Below, in pieces: positions 1-7,684 of a stretch of 61,131 nucleotides of DNA. The notes under the pieces were generated by a model. The model searched no databases and was not told where the DNA came from. It saw only the letters and a list, made by a program, of their open reading frames with translations. Source of the DNA: Sphingopyxis sp. LC363 (GTDB taxonomy: Bacteria > Pseudomonadota > Alphaproteobacteria > Sphingomonadales > Sphingomonadaceae); NCBI RefSeq assembly GCF_000756385.1, contig NZ_JNFC01000019.1:1-61131 (forward strand), given 5' to 3'. The translations under genes were made by a program, and so were the position numbers. The stretch's first letter is position 1; every line of letters begins with the position of its first letter.

Positions 1-857
1 CCCCATGACGAACCGCCGCCGCCGCCGCCCCAATTGCCCCAGTCGTCGTCATCGCCCCAGATGATGATCGGCGCGGCGCCCCATGGCCCGCCCTTGCGCC
101 GTTTCCTGCCGCGCCGCGAGCGGCTCGACAGCCAGGGGATGATGAAGAAGATCAGGATGATGAAGCCGATGAAGAAGAGGCCGCCGAAATTGCCGTCGTC
201 GGCGCGGTCGCGCTCGGCCTTGTCGGCCGCGGCAGCCCGGGCGGCGGCTTCCTCGGGCGTCAGCTGGATCTGCTCCGCGATCGCGTTGACGCCATCCCGA
301 ATGCCGCCGGGCATATCGCCCGCCTTGAACTTGGGCGTCACGACGTCGCGGATGATCCGGCCCGACAGCGCGTCGGTCAGGATGGGTTCGAGGCCATAGC
401 CGACCGAAATATTCATCCGTCGCTCGTTCGGCGCGATCAGGAAGACGACGCCGTCGTCCTTTTCCTTGTCGCCGATCTGCCATTCGCGACCGAGACGGTA
501 GCCATAGTCGGAGACGTCATGGCCCTCGAGGTCGTTCACCGTCGCGACGACGAGCTGATGTCCGGTCTTATGCTGGAATTCGAGCAGCTGCGTGTTCAGC
601 GCGGCTTCCTCGGCCGCGGGGATGATGTCGGCCTGATCGACGACGGGGTTGCCCGCGAGCTTGGGGAAGGTCTGCGCCGCGGCGGGGGAGGCGACGACCG
701 TCCCGGCAATGGCAAACGCCAACCACGCGGCCAGTTTGCGCTTATGCAGAAAAACTCCGCTCGTGCTGAGCTCGTCGAAGCACCGTTCTTCCTCCTTTTG
801 ACGTCGAAAGAAAGAACGGCCCTTCGACAAGCTCAGGGCGAACGGTAAATGGGTCAT
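1..857 (-). CDS. TPM-domain (YgcG-type) exported/membrane protein, 3' end outside window
   Basis: Partial gene that runs off the left edge. The frame from ATG at 857 gives a signal-peptide-like stretch (about residues 39-62, ending ASPAAAQ). A TPM_phosphatase-like domain with DQADIIPAAEE and NISVGYGLEPILTD follows, then a transmembrane segment (FFIGFIILIFFIIPWL) and a Gly/Trp/Asp-rich tail (WGDDDDWGNWGGGG) typical of YgcG-like proteins. It starts 10 bp after the lemA stop, the common lemA-ygcG arrangement. The function of such proteins is not settled; membrane or envelope stress roles are proposed. Oddity: residues about 5-34 come from a palindromic repeat, so the leader has an unusually long N-terminal region. 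No in-frame ATG lies between 857 and the leader; an internal TTG start is possible. Confidence 0.8.
   Translation of the reverse strand, partial: MTHLPFALSLSKGRSFFRRQKEEERCFDELSTSGVFLHKRKLAAWLAFAIAGTVVASPAAAQTFPKLAGNPVVDQADIIPAAEEAALNTQLLEFQHKTGHQLVVATVNDLEGHDVSDYGYRLGREWQIGDKEKDDGVVFLIAPNERRMNISVGYGLEPILTDALSGRIIRDVVTPKFKAGDMPGGIRDGVNAIAEQIQLTPEEAAARAAAADKAERDRADDGNFGGLFFIGFIILIFFIIPWLSSRSRRGRKRRKGGPWGAAPIIIWGDDDDWGNWGGGGGGSSW
757..845. repeat. Palindromic sphingomonad-type repeat inside a coding 5' end
   Basis: An imperfect inverted repeat of about 89 bp. One arm contains CTGAGCTCGTCGAAG and the other CTTCGACAAGCTCAGGGCG. Sequences of this kind are frequent intergenic repeats in sphingomonads. 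This copy lies within the start region of the TPM gene and is read in frame. Confidence 0.75.
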
Positions 858-867
858 ACCGCTTGCC

Positions 868-1470
868 TTAGCTGCCGAAATCGACCTTCGGCGCCTGATT
901 GGCGTTGGGCGTCACCGCGCGGTACGGCGTCATCGGCTGCGCGCCATGGACGATCTTGGCACCGATGATGTCGGGGAAGGTGCGGATCGTCGTATTATAG
1001 TCCTGCACCGCGGCGTTATAATCCTGCACCGACACGTTGATGCGGTTCTCGGTGCCCTCGAGCTGGGTCATCAGGTCGGCGAAGCGCGCCTGGCTCTTGA
1101 GATCGGGATAGGCTTCGACGGTAACGAGCAGGCGGCCGAGGGCGCTCGACACATTGCCTTGCGCCTGCTGGAAGGCTTGCACCTTGGCCGGATCTTCGAG
1201 ATCGTCGGTGCTGAGCTTCACCTGCGTCGCCGAAGCGCGTGCCTGGATGACGCCCTCGAGCGTCGACTGCTCGATATTGGCGGCGCCCTTCGCGGTTTCG
1301 ACGAGATTGGGGATCAGGTCGGCGCGCCGCTGATAGGCGGCCTCGACATTCGCCCACTTCGCTTTCGCGGCCTCTTCCTTGGTCGGGACGCTGTTGATGC
1401 CGCAGGCGGACAGGCTCATCGCGGCGACGGGCAGGATCAACCAGCGGGCGTTACGATAGGTCATGGTCAT
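868..1470 (-). CDS. lemA: LemA family lipoprotein
   Basis: A 200-residue LemA protein. The N-terminus has a lipoprotein signal peptide with lipobox LSAC (Cys23), so it is probably anchored to a membrane. The LemA helical core follows, with RRADLIPNLVETAKG, ALGRLLVTVEAYPDLKSQ and the typical ENRINVSVQDYNAAVQDYN segment. A start at ATG 1470 is favoured by GGAGGG six bases upstream; a second ATG lies at 1464. It is the first gene of a two-gene unit with the TPM protein. LemA is widespread, but its biochemical role is unknown. It is divergent from mscL. Confidence 0.93.
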   Translation of the reverse strand: MTMTYRNARWLILPVAAMSLSACGINSVPTKEEAAKAKWANVEAAYQRRADLIPNLVETAKGAANIEQSTLEGVIQARASATQVKLSTDDLEDPAKVQAFQQAQGNVSSALGRLLVTVEAYPDLKSQARFADLMTQLEGTENRINVSVQDYNAAVQDYNTTIRTFPDIIGAKIVHGAQPMTPYRAVTPNANQAPKVDFGS

Positions 1471-1587
1471 CAGGCTCCCTCCGGCGGCGTTTTGCCGCAA
1501 CAATACACATAATAGGATCGCGCTTGCCTTTGTGCAATCGTCGCGGCAGTTTTCACGGCACGGCTCAACAACTTGGGGTACGACAAG

Positions 1588-2004
1588 ATGCTGAATGAAT
1601 TCAGGGAATTTATCGCCCGCGGCAATGTCATCGACCTCGCGGTCGGTGTCATCATCGGCGGCGCCTTCGCAACGATCACCAAGTCGCTGACCGAGGATAT
1701 CATCATGCCCGTCGTCGGCGCGCTCTTCGGCGGGGTCGATTTCTCGAACATGTTCATCCGCCTCGGTCCAGTGCCGGCGGGCGTGTCGGCGACCGACTAT
1801 GCCGCGCTCAAAGAGGCCGGGGTCGCGATGTTCGGCTATGGCGCCTTCATCACCGCGACGATCAACTTCCTGATCCTCGCGTGGATCATCTTCCTGCTGG
1901 TGAGGGCGGTGAACAAGGTCGTCCGCAAGGCGCCCGACGCGCCGGCGGGGCCGACAGAGGTCGAACTGCTGGCCGAAATCCGCGACGAGCTGAGAAAGAA
2001 GTAG
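1588..2004 (+). CDS. mscL: Large-conductance mechanosensitive channel MscL
   Basis: A 138-residue protein matching MscL in length and motifs. The N-terminal amphipathic helix is [19 protein letters not shown], then TM1 ([16 protein letters not shown]) with the pore glycines, a periplasmic loop, TM2 ([20 protein letters not shown]) and a C-terminal charged helix ([13 protein letters not shown]). It is an inner-membrane safety valve opened by membrane tension on hypo-osmotic shock. ATG at 1588 was chosen because it matches the family start and has TTGGGG upstream; a TTG at 1573 would add five residues. It is followed by a strong terminator-like hairpin. Confidence 0.96.
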   Translation: MLNEFREFIARGNVIDLAVGVIIGGAFATITKSLTEDIIMPVVGALFGGVDFSNMFIRLGPVPAGVSATDYAALKEAGVAMFGYGAFITATINFLILAWIIFLLVRAVNKVVRKAPDAPAGPTEVELLAEIRDELRKK

Positions 2005-2024
2005 TTCGCGATCCGCGACGAAAC

Positions 2025-2055
2025 GCCCGCCCGCTCTTTCCAAGCGCGGGCGGGC
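2025..2055 (+). terminator. mscL terminator hairpin
   Basis: A perfect 10-bp stem, GCCCGCCCGC (2025-2034) with GCGGGCGGGC (2046-2055) and an 11-nt loop, followed by TTCCT. It sits 20 bp after the mscL stop and before the tmRNA gene. Confidence 0.75.
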
Positions 2056-2088
2056 TTCCTATATGGGTTGTTGCCGGCTTCGGCCGGC

Positions 2089-2425
2089 TATGAGGATAAA
2101 TGGTGTCGTGGAATAGACACAGCGGACCCGGGGGCAGTACCCGGCGGCTCCACCACAAACCCGCGTTTCATCGATGGGCGCGCGGGTTTCTGACGGGGCC
2201 GAACCAGGATCGACGTGTGTTCAAAGACGATGTTTTCTTCCGGGCTGAGTAACCCGTTCAAGGCTCAAAACTATAAGTGCTAACGATAACGAAGCACTCG
2301 CTCTTGCTGCCTAACCGATAAGCCTCACGGCCTAAGGTTAGACAAATAGAACGCGGTTCGGACCGAACCGGGCAACAGAATCGGATACCAGCGGCTGGGG
2401 ACGAGCCGGGCAACAGAATCGTCCC
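2089..2425 (+). ncRNA. ssrA: Circularly permuted (two-piece) tmRNA, alphaproteobacterial type
   Basis: The acceptor half comes first and ends in GGCTCCACCA at 2146-2155. Its T-arm carries the unusual loop GGCAGTA between CCGGG and CCCGG. An intervening segment (2156-2194) follows, then the 5' half begins with GGGGCCGAACCAGGATCGAC at 2195. GGGGCCG pairs with CGGCTCC to give a 7-bp acceptor stem with G-U as the third pair, the alanine identity element. The tag reading frame at 2279-2314 encodes A-NDNEALALAA then TAA. Two pseudoknot-like units sharing CCGGGCAACAGAATCG lie at 2368-2383 and 2406-2421. In the second, GGCT/AGCC and GGGAC/GTCCC interlock. The outer ends (2089 and 2425) are estimates. 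The mature RNA is expected to be two pieces that rescue stalled ribosomes with SmpB. Confidence 0.93.
2279..2314 (+). other. tmRNA proteolysis-tag reading frame
   Basis: Codons GCT AAC GAT AAC GAA GCA CTC GCT CTT GCT GCC TAA encode A-NDNEALALAA. The resume codon is probably GCT at 2279. The ALAA end is the usual ClpXP-type degron. Confidence 0.93.
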
Positions 2426-2427
2426 AC

Positions 2428-2919
2428 CTATTCCTCCCCAATCAACCGCAGCATCAACCTGATGCCTTCGCACGCGGATCGCCGCCGCACGGCATCACGG
2501 CCGGCAGCGCCGAGATGGAGTTCGAGCGTTTCCATTCGTGCGCCGCGCAAGGCCGCCAAATATACCAAGCCCTCCTCGTCTTCCGCCCCGGCGGGTCCGG
2601 CAAAGCCGGTGATTGCGAGCGCCAAATCCGCACCGGAGGCTGCGAGCGCGCCCGTCACCATCGCCCTCGCGACCGCTGCAGAGACCGCGCCATTCTCCTC
2701 GATCAGCGCGGGCGCAATACCCAGCATCTCTATCTTCGCTTCGTCGCTGTAGGTGACGAAGCCACGCTCGAATACATGTCCAAGTCCCTCGACATCGGTG
2801 AGTAGCGAGGCAATCATTCCGCCCGAGCAACTTTCGGCGGTCCCTATTCGCAGATCGCGTGCAGACGCGGCGCGAAGCAGCTGCGCCACCAGATCATCCA
2901 GATCCAAGTCCCTGACCAT
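2428..2919 (-). CDS. pncC: CinA C-terminal family protein, nicotinamide-nucleotide amidohydrolase PncC
   Basis: A 163-residue stand-alone CinA C-terminal domain. It has the family motifs TAESCSGG (27-34), FVTYSDEAK (54-62) and AITGFAGPAG (102-111), the last slightly divergent from the common ITGIAGPGG. Such proteins deamidate nicotinamide mononucleotide to nicotinic acid mononucleotide in pyridine nucleotide recycling. There is no N-terminal molybdopterin-binding-like half, which is normal for PncC. It is transcribed towards the tmRNA, with only a few bases between the two. Confidence 0.9.
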   Translation of the reverse strand: MVRDLDLDDLVAQLLRAASARDLRIGTAESCSGGMIASLLTDVEGLGHVFERGFVTYSDEAKIEMLGIAPALIEENGAVSAAVARAMVTGALAASGADLALAITGFAGPAGAEDEEGLVYLAALRGARMETLELHLGAAGRDAVRRRSACEGIRLMLRLIGEE

Positions 2920-2965
2920 CTCCCCCTAACGTTTCGGCCCCGATCTTGTTTCCTCGGTAGACGAG

Positions 2966-2999
2966 GGAAAGGGAAGTAACTGATATCGCTTCCCTTTCC
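2966..2999. terminator. Inverted repeat between BON-domain gene and pncC
   Basis: A perfect 11-bp inverted repeat, GGAAAGGGAAG (2966-2976) with CTTCCCTTTCC (2989-2999) and a 12-nt loop. It lies just downstream of the minus-strand BON-domain gene. There is no long T tract, so terminator activity is only likely. Confidence 0.5.
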
Positions 3000-3017
3000 A
3001 TGGTCAGTCTGCTGCTA

Positions 3018-3866
3018 TCAGCTGCCCTGTGGGGCGAACGACGTGCTGTCGACGCGCAGATTGTTCTGCACATGCTTCACGCCCGTCACATCGTCGGCGA
3101 GATCCTCGGCGCGGCGTTTGGCGCGCTTGCCGTCGACGCTGCCATCGAGCGTGACTTCGCCGCTCGACACGGTGACGCCGATGCGCGAGGCGTCGAGCCA
3201 ATAATCCTCGGTCAGCCTGTCGTTCACATCCTCGCGGATGCGGTCGTCCGAACGGACATAATCGGCAGGGCCGCGCCCGCGATGGTCGCGCTCGCGGCGG
3301 CGCTGCGCTTCCTCGTCGCCAAACCACGACAGCAGCTCGTCACCCGCGCGCTCGAAGAAGCCGCGCTCGTGACGCCCGCGCGGCGAATAGCCGCCGCGGT
3401 CATAGGTCGATCGGCCGAAATCGGCGGCACCATAGGGGATATAGGTCGGCCAGCCATAAGGGTCAGCATATCCCATATAGGCCCAAGCCGACTGGCGATT
3501 CTCGCGGTCGCGCCAATCGCGATCGCGCGAACCGCCATAGCGGTCCTTGTCGTCTCGGTCGCCATATCGCTGATCGTCGTCCCAATAGCGCCGCGCACCA
3601 TAAGCGCGATTCCAGTCGTTTCCGGCATAATCGCGCGGGCGATCGGCGCTGTAATGGCTGCGTTCGGTGCGCTCGCGCCCGCTGCGGCCATGGTCGCCAT
3701 AACGCCGCGTCTCGCGCGGACCGAATCCGGCTTCGGGATAGCCGCCATAGGCGTATCCGCCGTCGTCGGCGCGGTTCGATTCCCACTCGTAAAGCGGTCC
3801 CGATTGCATATCGCGATCGCCGGTTTCGTCGCGGCTGCCGCGATCTCTGTTCGTCTGCCTCTCCAC
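3018..3866 (-). CDS. BON-domain protein with long Arg/Asp/Tyr/Gly-rich N-terminal region
   Basis: A 282-residue protein starting at GTG 3866, chosen because GAGGAGA precedes it; an earlier ATG (4013) would add 49 residues without a good ribosome site. Residues 1 to about 200 are low-complexity and strongly hydrophilic (RDRDWRDRENR, DRDDKDRYGG), with aromatic patches such as YGWPTYIPYGAADFG. The C-terminal ~70 residues form a BON domain: IREDVNDRLTEDYWLDASRI, then VTVSSGEVTLDGSVDGKRAK and AEDLADDVTGVKHVQNNLRV. BON domains bind membranes or phospholipids, as in OsmY, and are often osmotically induced. No signal peptide is visible, so the compartment is uncertain. Confidence 0.85.
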   Translation of the reverse strand: MERQTNRDRGSRDETGDRDMQSGPLYEWESNRADDGGYAYGGYPEAGFGPRETRRYGDHGRSGRERTERSHYSADRPRDYAGNDWNRAYGARRYWDDDQRYGDRDDKDRYGGSRDRDWRDRENRQSAWAYMGYADPYGWPTYIPYGAADFGRSTYDRGGYSPRGRHERGFFERAGDELLSWFGDEEAQRRRERDHRGRGPADYVRSDDRIREDVNDRLTEDYWLDASRIGVTVSSGEVTLDGSVDGKRAKRRAEDLADDVTGVKHVQNNLRVDSTSFAPQGS

Positions 3867-4046
3867 TTTCCGTCTCCTCTTTTCGCTGGGGGAGCGGTTG
3901 GCAGGCGCCAAGGGGGCCGACGCCCCCAACCTGTCCGATTGACGCGTGTACGGCGCCCGGGTTCCTGCCTGTTCGACAAAGCGAGTGGAAATAGCCGCGC
4001 GACCTTGATCCATGTTGGCCGCCGCTGTTCCGCGGGGCGGTAGGCT

Positions 4047-4457
4047 CTAGTGCTGGCTTTCGCAGCGGCTGTGGTCGCCAAGTGCCTCGATGACCCGGCA
4101 ATCGGCGGCGATGCCGCCGCGGCAGCGCCCGACGATGCGCGCAAGTTCGTCGCGAAGCAGAACCAACTGTGCGATCTTCGCCTCGACCTGCCCCAGATGC
4201 GCGGTCGCGATCCGGTCGGCCTCGCCGCAGTCGCGCGCCGGATCGTCCGACAAGTCGAGAAGCGACCGGATTTCCTCGATCGTGAAGCCCAGCTCGCGTG
4301 AATGGCGCACAAAGCTCAGCCGCGACCGGTGCGCCGGGCCATAGCTGCGATAATTGGCCGCGGTGCGGGCGGGCGCGGGGAGCAGGCCGATGCGCTCATA
4401 ATAGCGGATGGTTTCGATATTTGCGCCGGTGGCACGCGACAATTCGCCGATCTTCAT
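4047..4457 (-). CDS. MerR-family metal-responsive regulator (ZntR/CadR/PbrR-like)
   Basis: A 136-residue MerR protein. The N-terminal helix-turn-helix and wing run from MKIGELSRATGANIETIRYYERIGLLP to about residue 70. A dimerisation helix follows, then a metal-binding loop with Cys77, Cys112, Cys120 and Cys132. The Cys77/112/120 spacing resembles divalent-metal sensors (Zn, Cd, Pb) rather than CueR; this is inference. It is divergent from a cation-efflux gene, with a perfect MerR-type operator between them. Expected action: twist the long-spacer promoter of the transporter gene when metal is bound. Confidence 0.88.
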   Translation of the reverse strand: MKIGELSRATGANIETIRYYERIGLLPAPARTAANYRSYGPAHRSRLSFVRHSRELGFTIEEIRSLLDLSDDPARDCGEADRIATAHLGQVEAKIAQLVLLRDELARIVGRCRGGIAADCRVIEALGDHSRCESQH

Positions 4458-4460
4458 CGC

Positions 4461-4491
4461 TTGACCCTGTAGTTGCTACAGGGTGCATATA
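4461..4491 (+). promoter_or_regulatory. MerR-controlled promoter with embedded dyad operator
   Basis: The -35 TTGACC (4461-4466) and -10 CATATA (4486-4491) are separated by exactly 19 bp, the suboptimal spacing of MerR-regulated promoters. The spacer holds a perfect dyad, ACCCTGTAG (4464-4472), TTG, CTACAGGGT (4476-4484). It drives the cation-efflux gene at 4527. Confidence 0.9.
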
Positions 4492-4526
4492 GGACGCCGA
4501 CTCGAAGATAACAGGAGATTTCGGCG

Positions 4527-5147
4527 ATGGCCGATCGATGCTGTGCCGGCAAAAGCGGCAAGACCGCGCTGAACAACCCCAAATGGCGTCGCGTCCTGTG
4601 GTTCGCGCTGCTGGTCAATGCCGCCATGTTCTGCGTCGAGATCGTCGCGGGCGTCGCGGCGGATTCGCGTGCGCTTCAGGCCGACGCGCTCGATTTCCTC
4701 GGCGACAGCGCCAATTATGCGATCAGCCTGGGCGTGGCGGGTATGGCGCTTGCCTGGCGCGCCCGCGCCGCCTTGCTGAAGGCGGCAACGATGCTCGCCT
4801 TCGGGCTTTGGGTTTTCGGATCGGCGGTCTGGGGCTTCCTTGCCGGCTCGGCGCCACATGCCGAGACGATGGGACTGATCGGCGCATTGGCGCTCGCCGC
4901 CAACGTCGCGGTCGCCCTGATGCTCTATCGCTATCGGACGGGCGATGCCAATATGCGCTCTGTATGGATCTGTTCGCGAAACGATGCGATCGGTAACCTT
5001 GCCGTGATGGGCGCGGCGCTCGGCGTATTCGGCACCGGGCGCAATTGGCCCGACCTCGCCGTCGCGGTGATCATGGCCGGGCTCGCGATCTGGGGCAGCC
5101 TTGAGGTGTTCCGGCAGGCGCGGGGCGAACTTGCGGCCGGCACCTGA
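4527..5147 (+). CDS. Cation diffusion facilitator family transporter, short form
   Basis: A 206-residue membrane protein with about six hydrophobic segments and a CDF-like metal site. TM2 carries D56-x3-D60 (ADALDFLGDSANY) and TM5 has C149-x3-D153 where many CDF proteins have H-x3-D. The N-terminus starts MADRCCAGK, with a possible metal-binding CC pair. The usual C-terminal cytoplasmic metallochaperone-like domain is missing, as in short cation-transporter homologues. It is divergent from the MerR gene and controlled by the dyad promoter at 4461-4491, so a divalent metal such as Zn or Cd is the likely substrate (inference). Confidence 0.85.
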   Translation: MADRCCAGKSGKTALNNPKWRRVLWFALLVNAAMFCVEIVAGVAADSRALQADALDFLGDSANYAISLGVAGMALAWRARAALLKAATMLAFGLWVFGSAVWGFLAGSAPHAETMGLIGALALAANVAVALMLYRYRTGDANMRSVWICSRNDAIGNLAVMGAALGVFGTGRNWPDLAVAVIMAGLAIWGSLEVFRQARGELAAGT

Positions 5148-5234
5148 ACCTCCGGCCGGTCGTCCTCCGCACGGATCATCCTGTATCCGGCACAAGCCCG
5201 CGCTGCCCGCTTGTAATTATTGCCTCCCCGGACA

Positions 5235-5249
5235 TGTTGCATCGCAACA
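5235..5249 (+). promoter_or_regulatory. EPS-locus dyad motif 1, upstream of priming transferase gene
   Basis: A perfect dyad, TGTTGC-ATC-GCAACA, 32 bp before the ATG at 5282. It is the best copy of a motif seen in all five promoter-bearing gaps of the EPS locus. Regulatory function is inferred. Confidence 0.4.
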
Positions 5250-5281
5250 AGATTATGTGAATTCAGGGAGTCTCCCATCCC

Positions 5282-6670
5282 ATGACCAAGATCGACCTGG
5301 CGCTCCAGGGCGCACCCGTCCGGACGCCGATTGCGAAAGCGGCGCGCCGCGATGCCAAGATATGGCTCTGCCTCGGCCTGATGGGGTTGGACGCGGTAGC
5401 GCTGATGGCGGGTTTTGCGGTGACGCTGATCATCGAAGCGCCGCGGAGCATTTCGGAGAGTTTGCTGACGGCGCTGCTCGGCGCGCTGCTCGTTCACGCG
5501 GCGATCGCCTTTCAGAATCAGGCCTATAACCCGCGCTGCCTGACCAAGCCGCTCAAGAGCTGCCGTCAGACGATGCTCTCGTTCGCGACGACCTTGCTCG
5601 TCTTCCTCCTCGCCGCCTTCTCGCTGCGCGTGACCGGCGACGTCCCGCGCTTCGCGCTCGGCATGGGCATGGTGACCGCGCTGATACTGCTTGTCGCGCA
5701 GCGGTTGCTCGTCTGCCATGTCGTGCGCCGCGTTTTCGGCGAGATGACGGCCGAACTGGTGATCGTCGACGGCGCGAACCTGCCGCCATCCTATCTGAAG
5801 CGCGATATCATCGACGCGCGCGCGTCGGGGCTTCGCACCGATCTCGACGACCCGTACATGCTCGACCGGCTCGGTACGGTGTTGCAGGATTACGACCGGG
5901 TGACGATCGTTTGCGCGCCCGAGCGGAAGGTCGAATGGGCCCGCGCGCTGAAGGGCGTGAACATCCTTGGCGAGATCGTGATGCCCGAGATCGCCGAACT
6001 GGGGCCACTCACCACGCGGCAATCGGGCGGGGTGACGACGCTGGTGGTATCGTGGGGCCCGCTCAACCGCGCCAACCGGGTCAAGAAACGCGCGCTCGAT
6101 CTCGCGGTGACGATCCCGGCGCTCTTCGTGCTGGCGCCCTTTCTGATGCTGGTCGCGATCGCGATCAAACTCGATTCGCCGGGACCGGTGTTTTTCCGGC
6201 AGGAGCGGATGGGGCGCGGCAATCGCATTTTCCGGATCCTCAAATTCCGCAGCATGCGCGTCGAGGCGACCGATGCGAACGGCGCGCGCTCGGCGAGCCG
6301 CGACGACGACCGGATCACGCGCGTCGGCAAATTCATCCGGGCGACGAGCATCGACGAACTTCCGCAGCTGATCAACGTGCTCTCGGGCGAGATGAGCCTC
6401 GTCGGGCCGCGCCCACACGCGCTGGGCTCGACAGCGGGGAACGAGCTGTTCTGGCGCGTCGACCGGCAATATTGGCATCGCCACGCGCTCAAGCCGGGCA
6501 TCACCGGGCTCGCCCAGATCCGCGGTTTTCGCGGTGCGACCAACACAAAACGCGATATCGTCAACCGGCTGGGCGCCGACCTTGAATATCAGCATGGCTG
6601 GTCGCTGCTGCGCGACGTTTCGATTCTGGTGCGCACGGCGCAGGTGCTGATCCACCGCAACGCCTATTGA
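5282..6670 (+). CDS. Polyprenyl glycosylphosphotransferase (WcaJ/GumD/SpsB-like priming enzyme)
   Basis: A 462-residue protein. The N-terminal half holds four to five transmembrane helices (from about residues 28 to 150) and a soluble linker. The C-terminal bacterial sugar transferase domain starts near residue 275 with RVKKRALDLAVTIPALF. It contains SPGPVFFRQERMGRGN, ILKFRSM, the catalytic-region DELPQLINVLSGEMSLVGPR and KPGITGLAQIRG. Enzymes of this family put the first sugar phosphate, often glucose-1-P, on undecaprenyl phosphate and so start EPS repeat-unit assembly. It is a single-gene unit at the left end of the EPS locus, convergent with the pyruvyltransferase 12 bp downstream. Confidence 0.93.
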   Translation: MTKIDLALQGAPVRTPIAKAARRDAKIWLCLGLMGLDAVALMAGFAVTLIIEAPRSISESLLTALLGALLVHAAIAFQNQAYNPRCLTKPLKSCRQTMLSFATTLLVFLLAAFSLRVTGDVPRFALGMGMVTALILLVAQRLLVCHVVRRVFGEMTAELVIVDGANLPPSYLKRDIIDARASGLRTDLDDPYMLDRLGTVLQDYDRVTIVCAPERKVEWARALKGVNILGEIVMPEIAELGPLTTRQSGGVTTLVVSWGPLNRANRVKKRALDLAVTIPALFVLAPFLMLVAIAIKLDSPGPVFFRQERMGRGNRIFRILKFRSMRVEATDANGARSASRDDDRITRVGKFIRATSIDELPQLINVLSGEMSLVGPRPHALGSTAGNELFWRVDRQYWHRHALKPGITGLAQIRGFRGATNTKRDIVNRLGADLEYQHGWSLLRDVSILVRTAQVLIHRNAY

Positions 6671-6682
6671 GGCGCTGAACCC

Positions 6683-7684
6683 TCAGCCGTCGACGATCTG
6701 CGGCGCGGTGCCGGCAAGCGCGGTTTCGAAAGCCTCGGCGCGGCCGGTCGCGCGCATCAGTCCTGCATAATCCCCGGTCCATTGATCGGCGAAGCCCGCG
6801 ACCTTGCCATAGCTGTTGTCGAGCAGCACATGCGGGATGTCGAGCAACAGCGAGAGGATATGCGCGTGGAGCCGGTCGGTGACGACCAGCTCGCCGGTGG
6901 AGAGCATCGCGAGCCCGCGCCCGAGCCGCCATTCGGCCAGGCGCTGTTGCCGCGCGGCGCGCTGCGCCACCGGATCGCGGTTGAAGAGCCGGCCGAGCCC
7001 CAGCGACAGGCGCAGGCGGCGCTTTTGCGCGGCATCTTCTTCAAGCCAGTCGTCGGCGACTACCCCGGCGGGGAGCGCATCGGCGCTGCCGGGTGCTCGC
7101 TCATGATCGGTGCGGAGCAGCGCGAAGACCGGCACGATGGCGGGACTCCGCTGCTGGCGGCCCAGCATCAGCGCGGCATCGGGGCAGAGCCGGATCGCGC
7201 AATCGAAATGCCGCTCGGCAAAGGCGAGCGAGCGGGCGTCGCGGACCAGCAGCGTGAACTGGCCGTGATCGCGGATCGCTTCGGCCATCTCGGCCGCGGC
7301 GGCGGGGTCGGCATAGTGGATCGACTGCGGCATCTGCACGATCGGACGGCCGCGGTGCGTGCGAAGAAGGTGCAGACGAAACGCTTCATGCTTCGGCCAC
7401 AACGTCCCCATATTGCCGCCGCCGTGGATCAGGATCGGACCGTCGCCGATCGCTTCCCGGCAGGCTTCGTCGTCGAAATCGGCGATCGCCGAATAATAGG
7501 CGGGCAGGCGGTTCCGCTTGCGCAGATAGGCCATCTCGCCAAGCCAGATCGCCGAATCGCCGACGTTGGAATGATCGGGAAAGTCGACGAGGGCCAGCCG
7601 ATCCGCCGGCAGCACGGCATCGAGCACGCGGGCAAAATGGTCGGCGAGTTCGCCGACAAGCAGGTCGGCGCTTTTCATGGTCAT
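6683..7684 (-). CDS. Polysaccharide pyruvyl transferase family protein
   Basis: A 333-residue protein of the CsaB/GumL/WcaK fold. Diagnostic stretches are FPDHSNVGDSAIWLGE near residues 36-51, ILIHGGGNMGTLWPKH, PIVQMPQSIHY, and the C-terminal TDRLHAHILSLLLDIPHVLLDNSYGKV. Such enzymes add ketal-linked pyruvate from phosphoenolpyruvate to an EPS sugar, giving a negative charge; some relatives have other acceptors. It starts with ATG 7684 in an ATGA overlap with the flippase stop, so it is translated as the last gene of a gt25-wzx-pyruvyltransferase operon. Confidence 0.88.
   Translation of the reverse strand: MTMKSADLLVGELADHFARVLDAVLPADRLALVDFPDHSNVGDSAIWLGEMAYLRKRNRLPAYYSAIADFDDEACREAIGDGPILIHGGGNMGTLWPKHEAFRLHLLRTHRGRPIVQMPQSIHYADPAAAAEMAEAIRDHGQFTLLVRDARSLAFAERHFDCAIRLCPDAALMLGRQQRSPAIVPVFALLRTDHERAPGSADALPAGVVADDWLEEDAAQKRRLRLSLGLGRLFNRDPVAQRAARQQRLAEWRLGRGLAMLSTGELVVTDRLHAHILSLLLDIPHVLLDNSYGKVAGFADQWTGDYAGLMRATGRAEAFETALAGTAPQIVDG

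Noticed and set aside
1471..2043. N-terminal extension of LemA across the mscL region
   Set aside because: It is antisense to mscL. The lipoprotein leader and ribosome site fix the start at 1470.
3000..4043. A 347-codon Ala/Ile/Val-rich plus-strand frame opposite the BON-domain gene
   Set aside because: It is hydrophobic only because it is the complement of Arg/Asp/Tyr-rich codons, with no plausible start or family.
5230..5281. Sigma-54 promoter (GG-N10-GC) at the TTGC motifs of the EPS gaps
   Set aside because: The GG/GC spacing does not fit at 5230 or 16713. The dyad symmetry is better explained as an operator.
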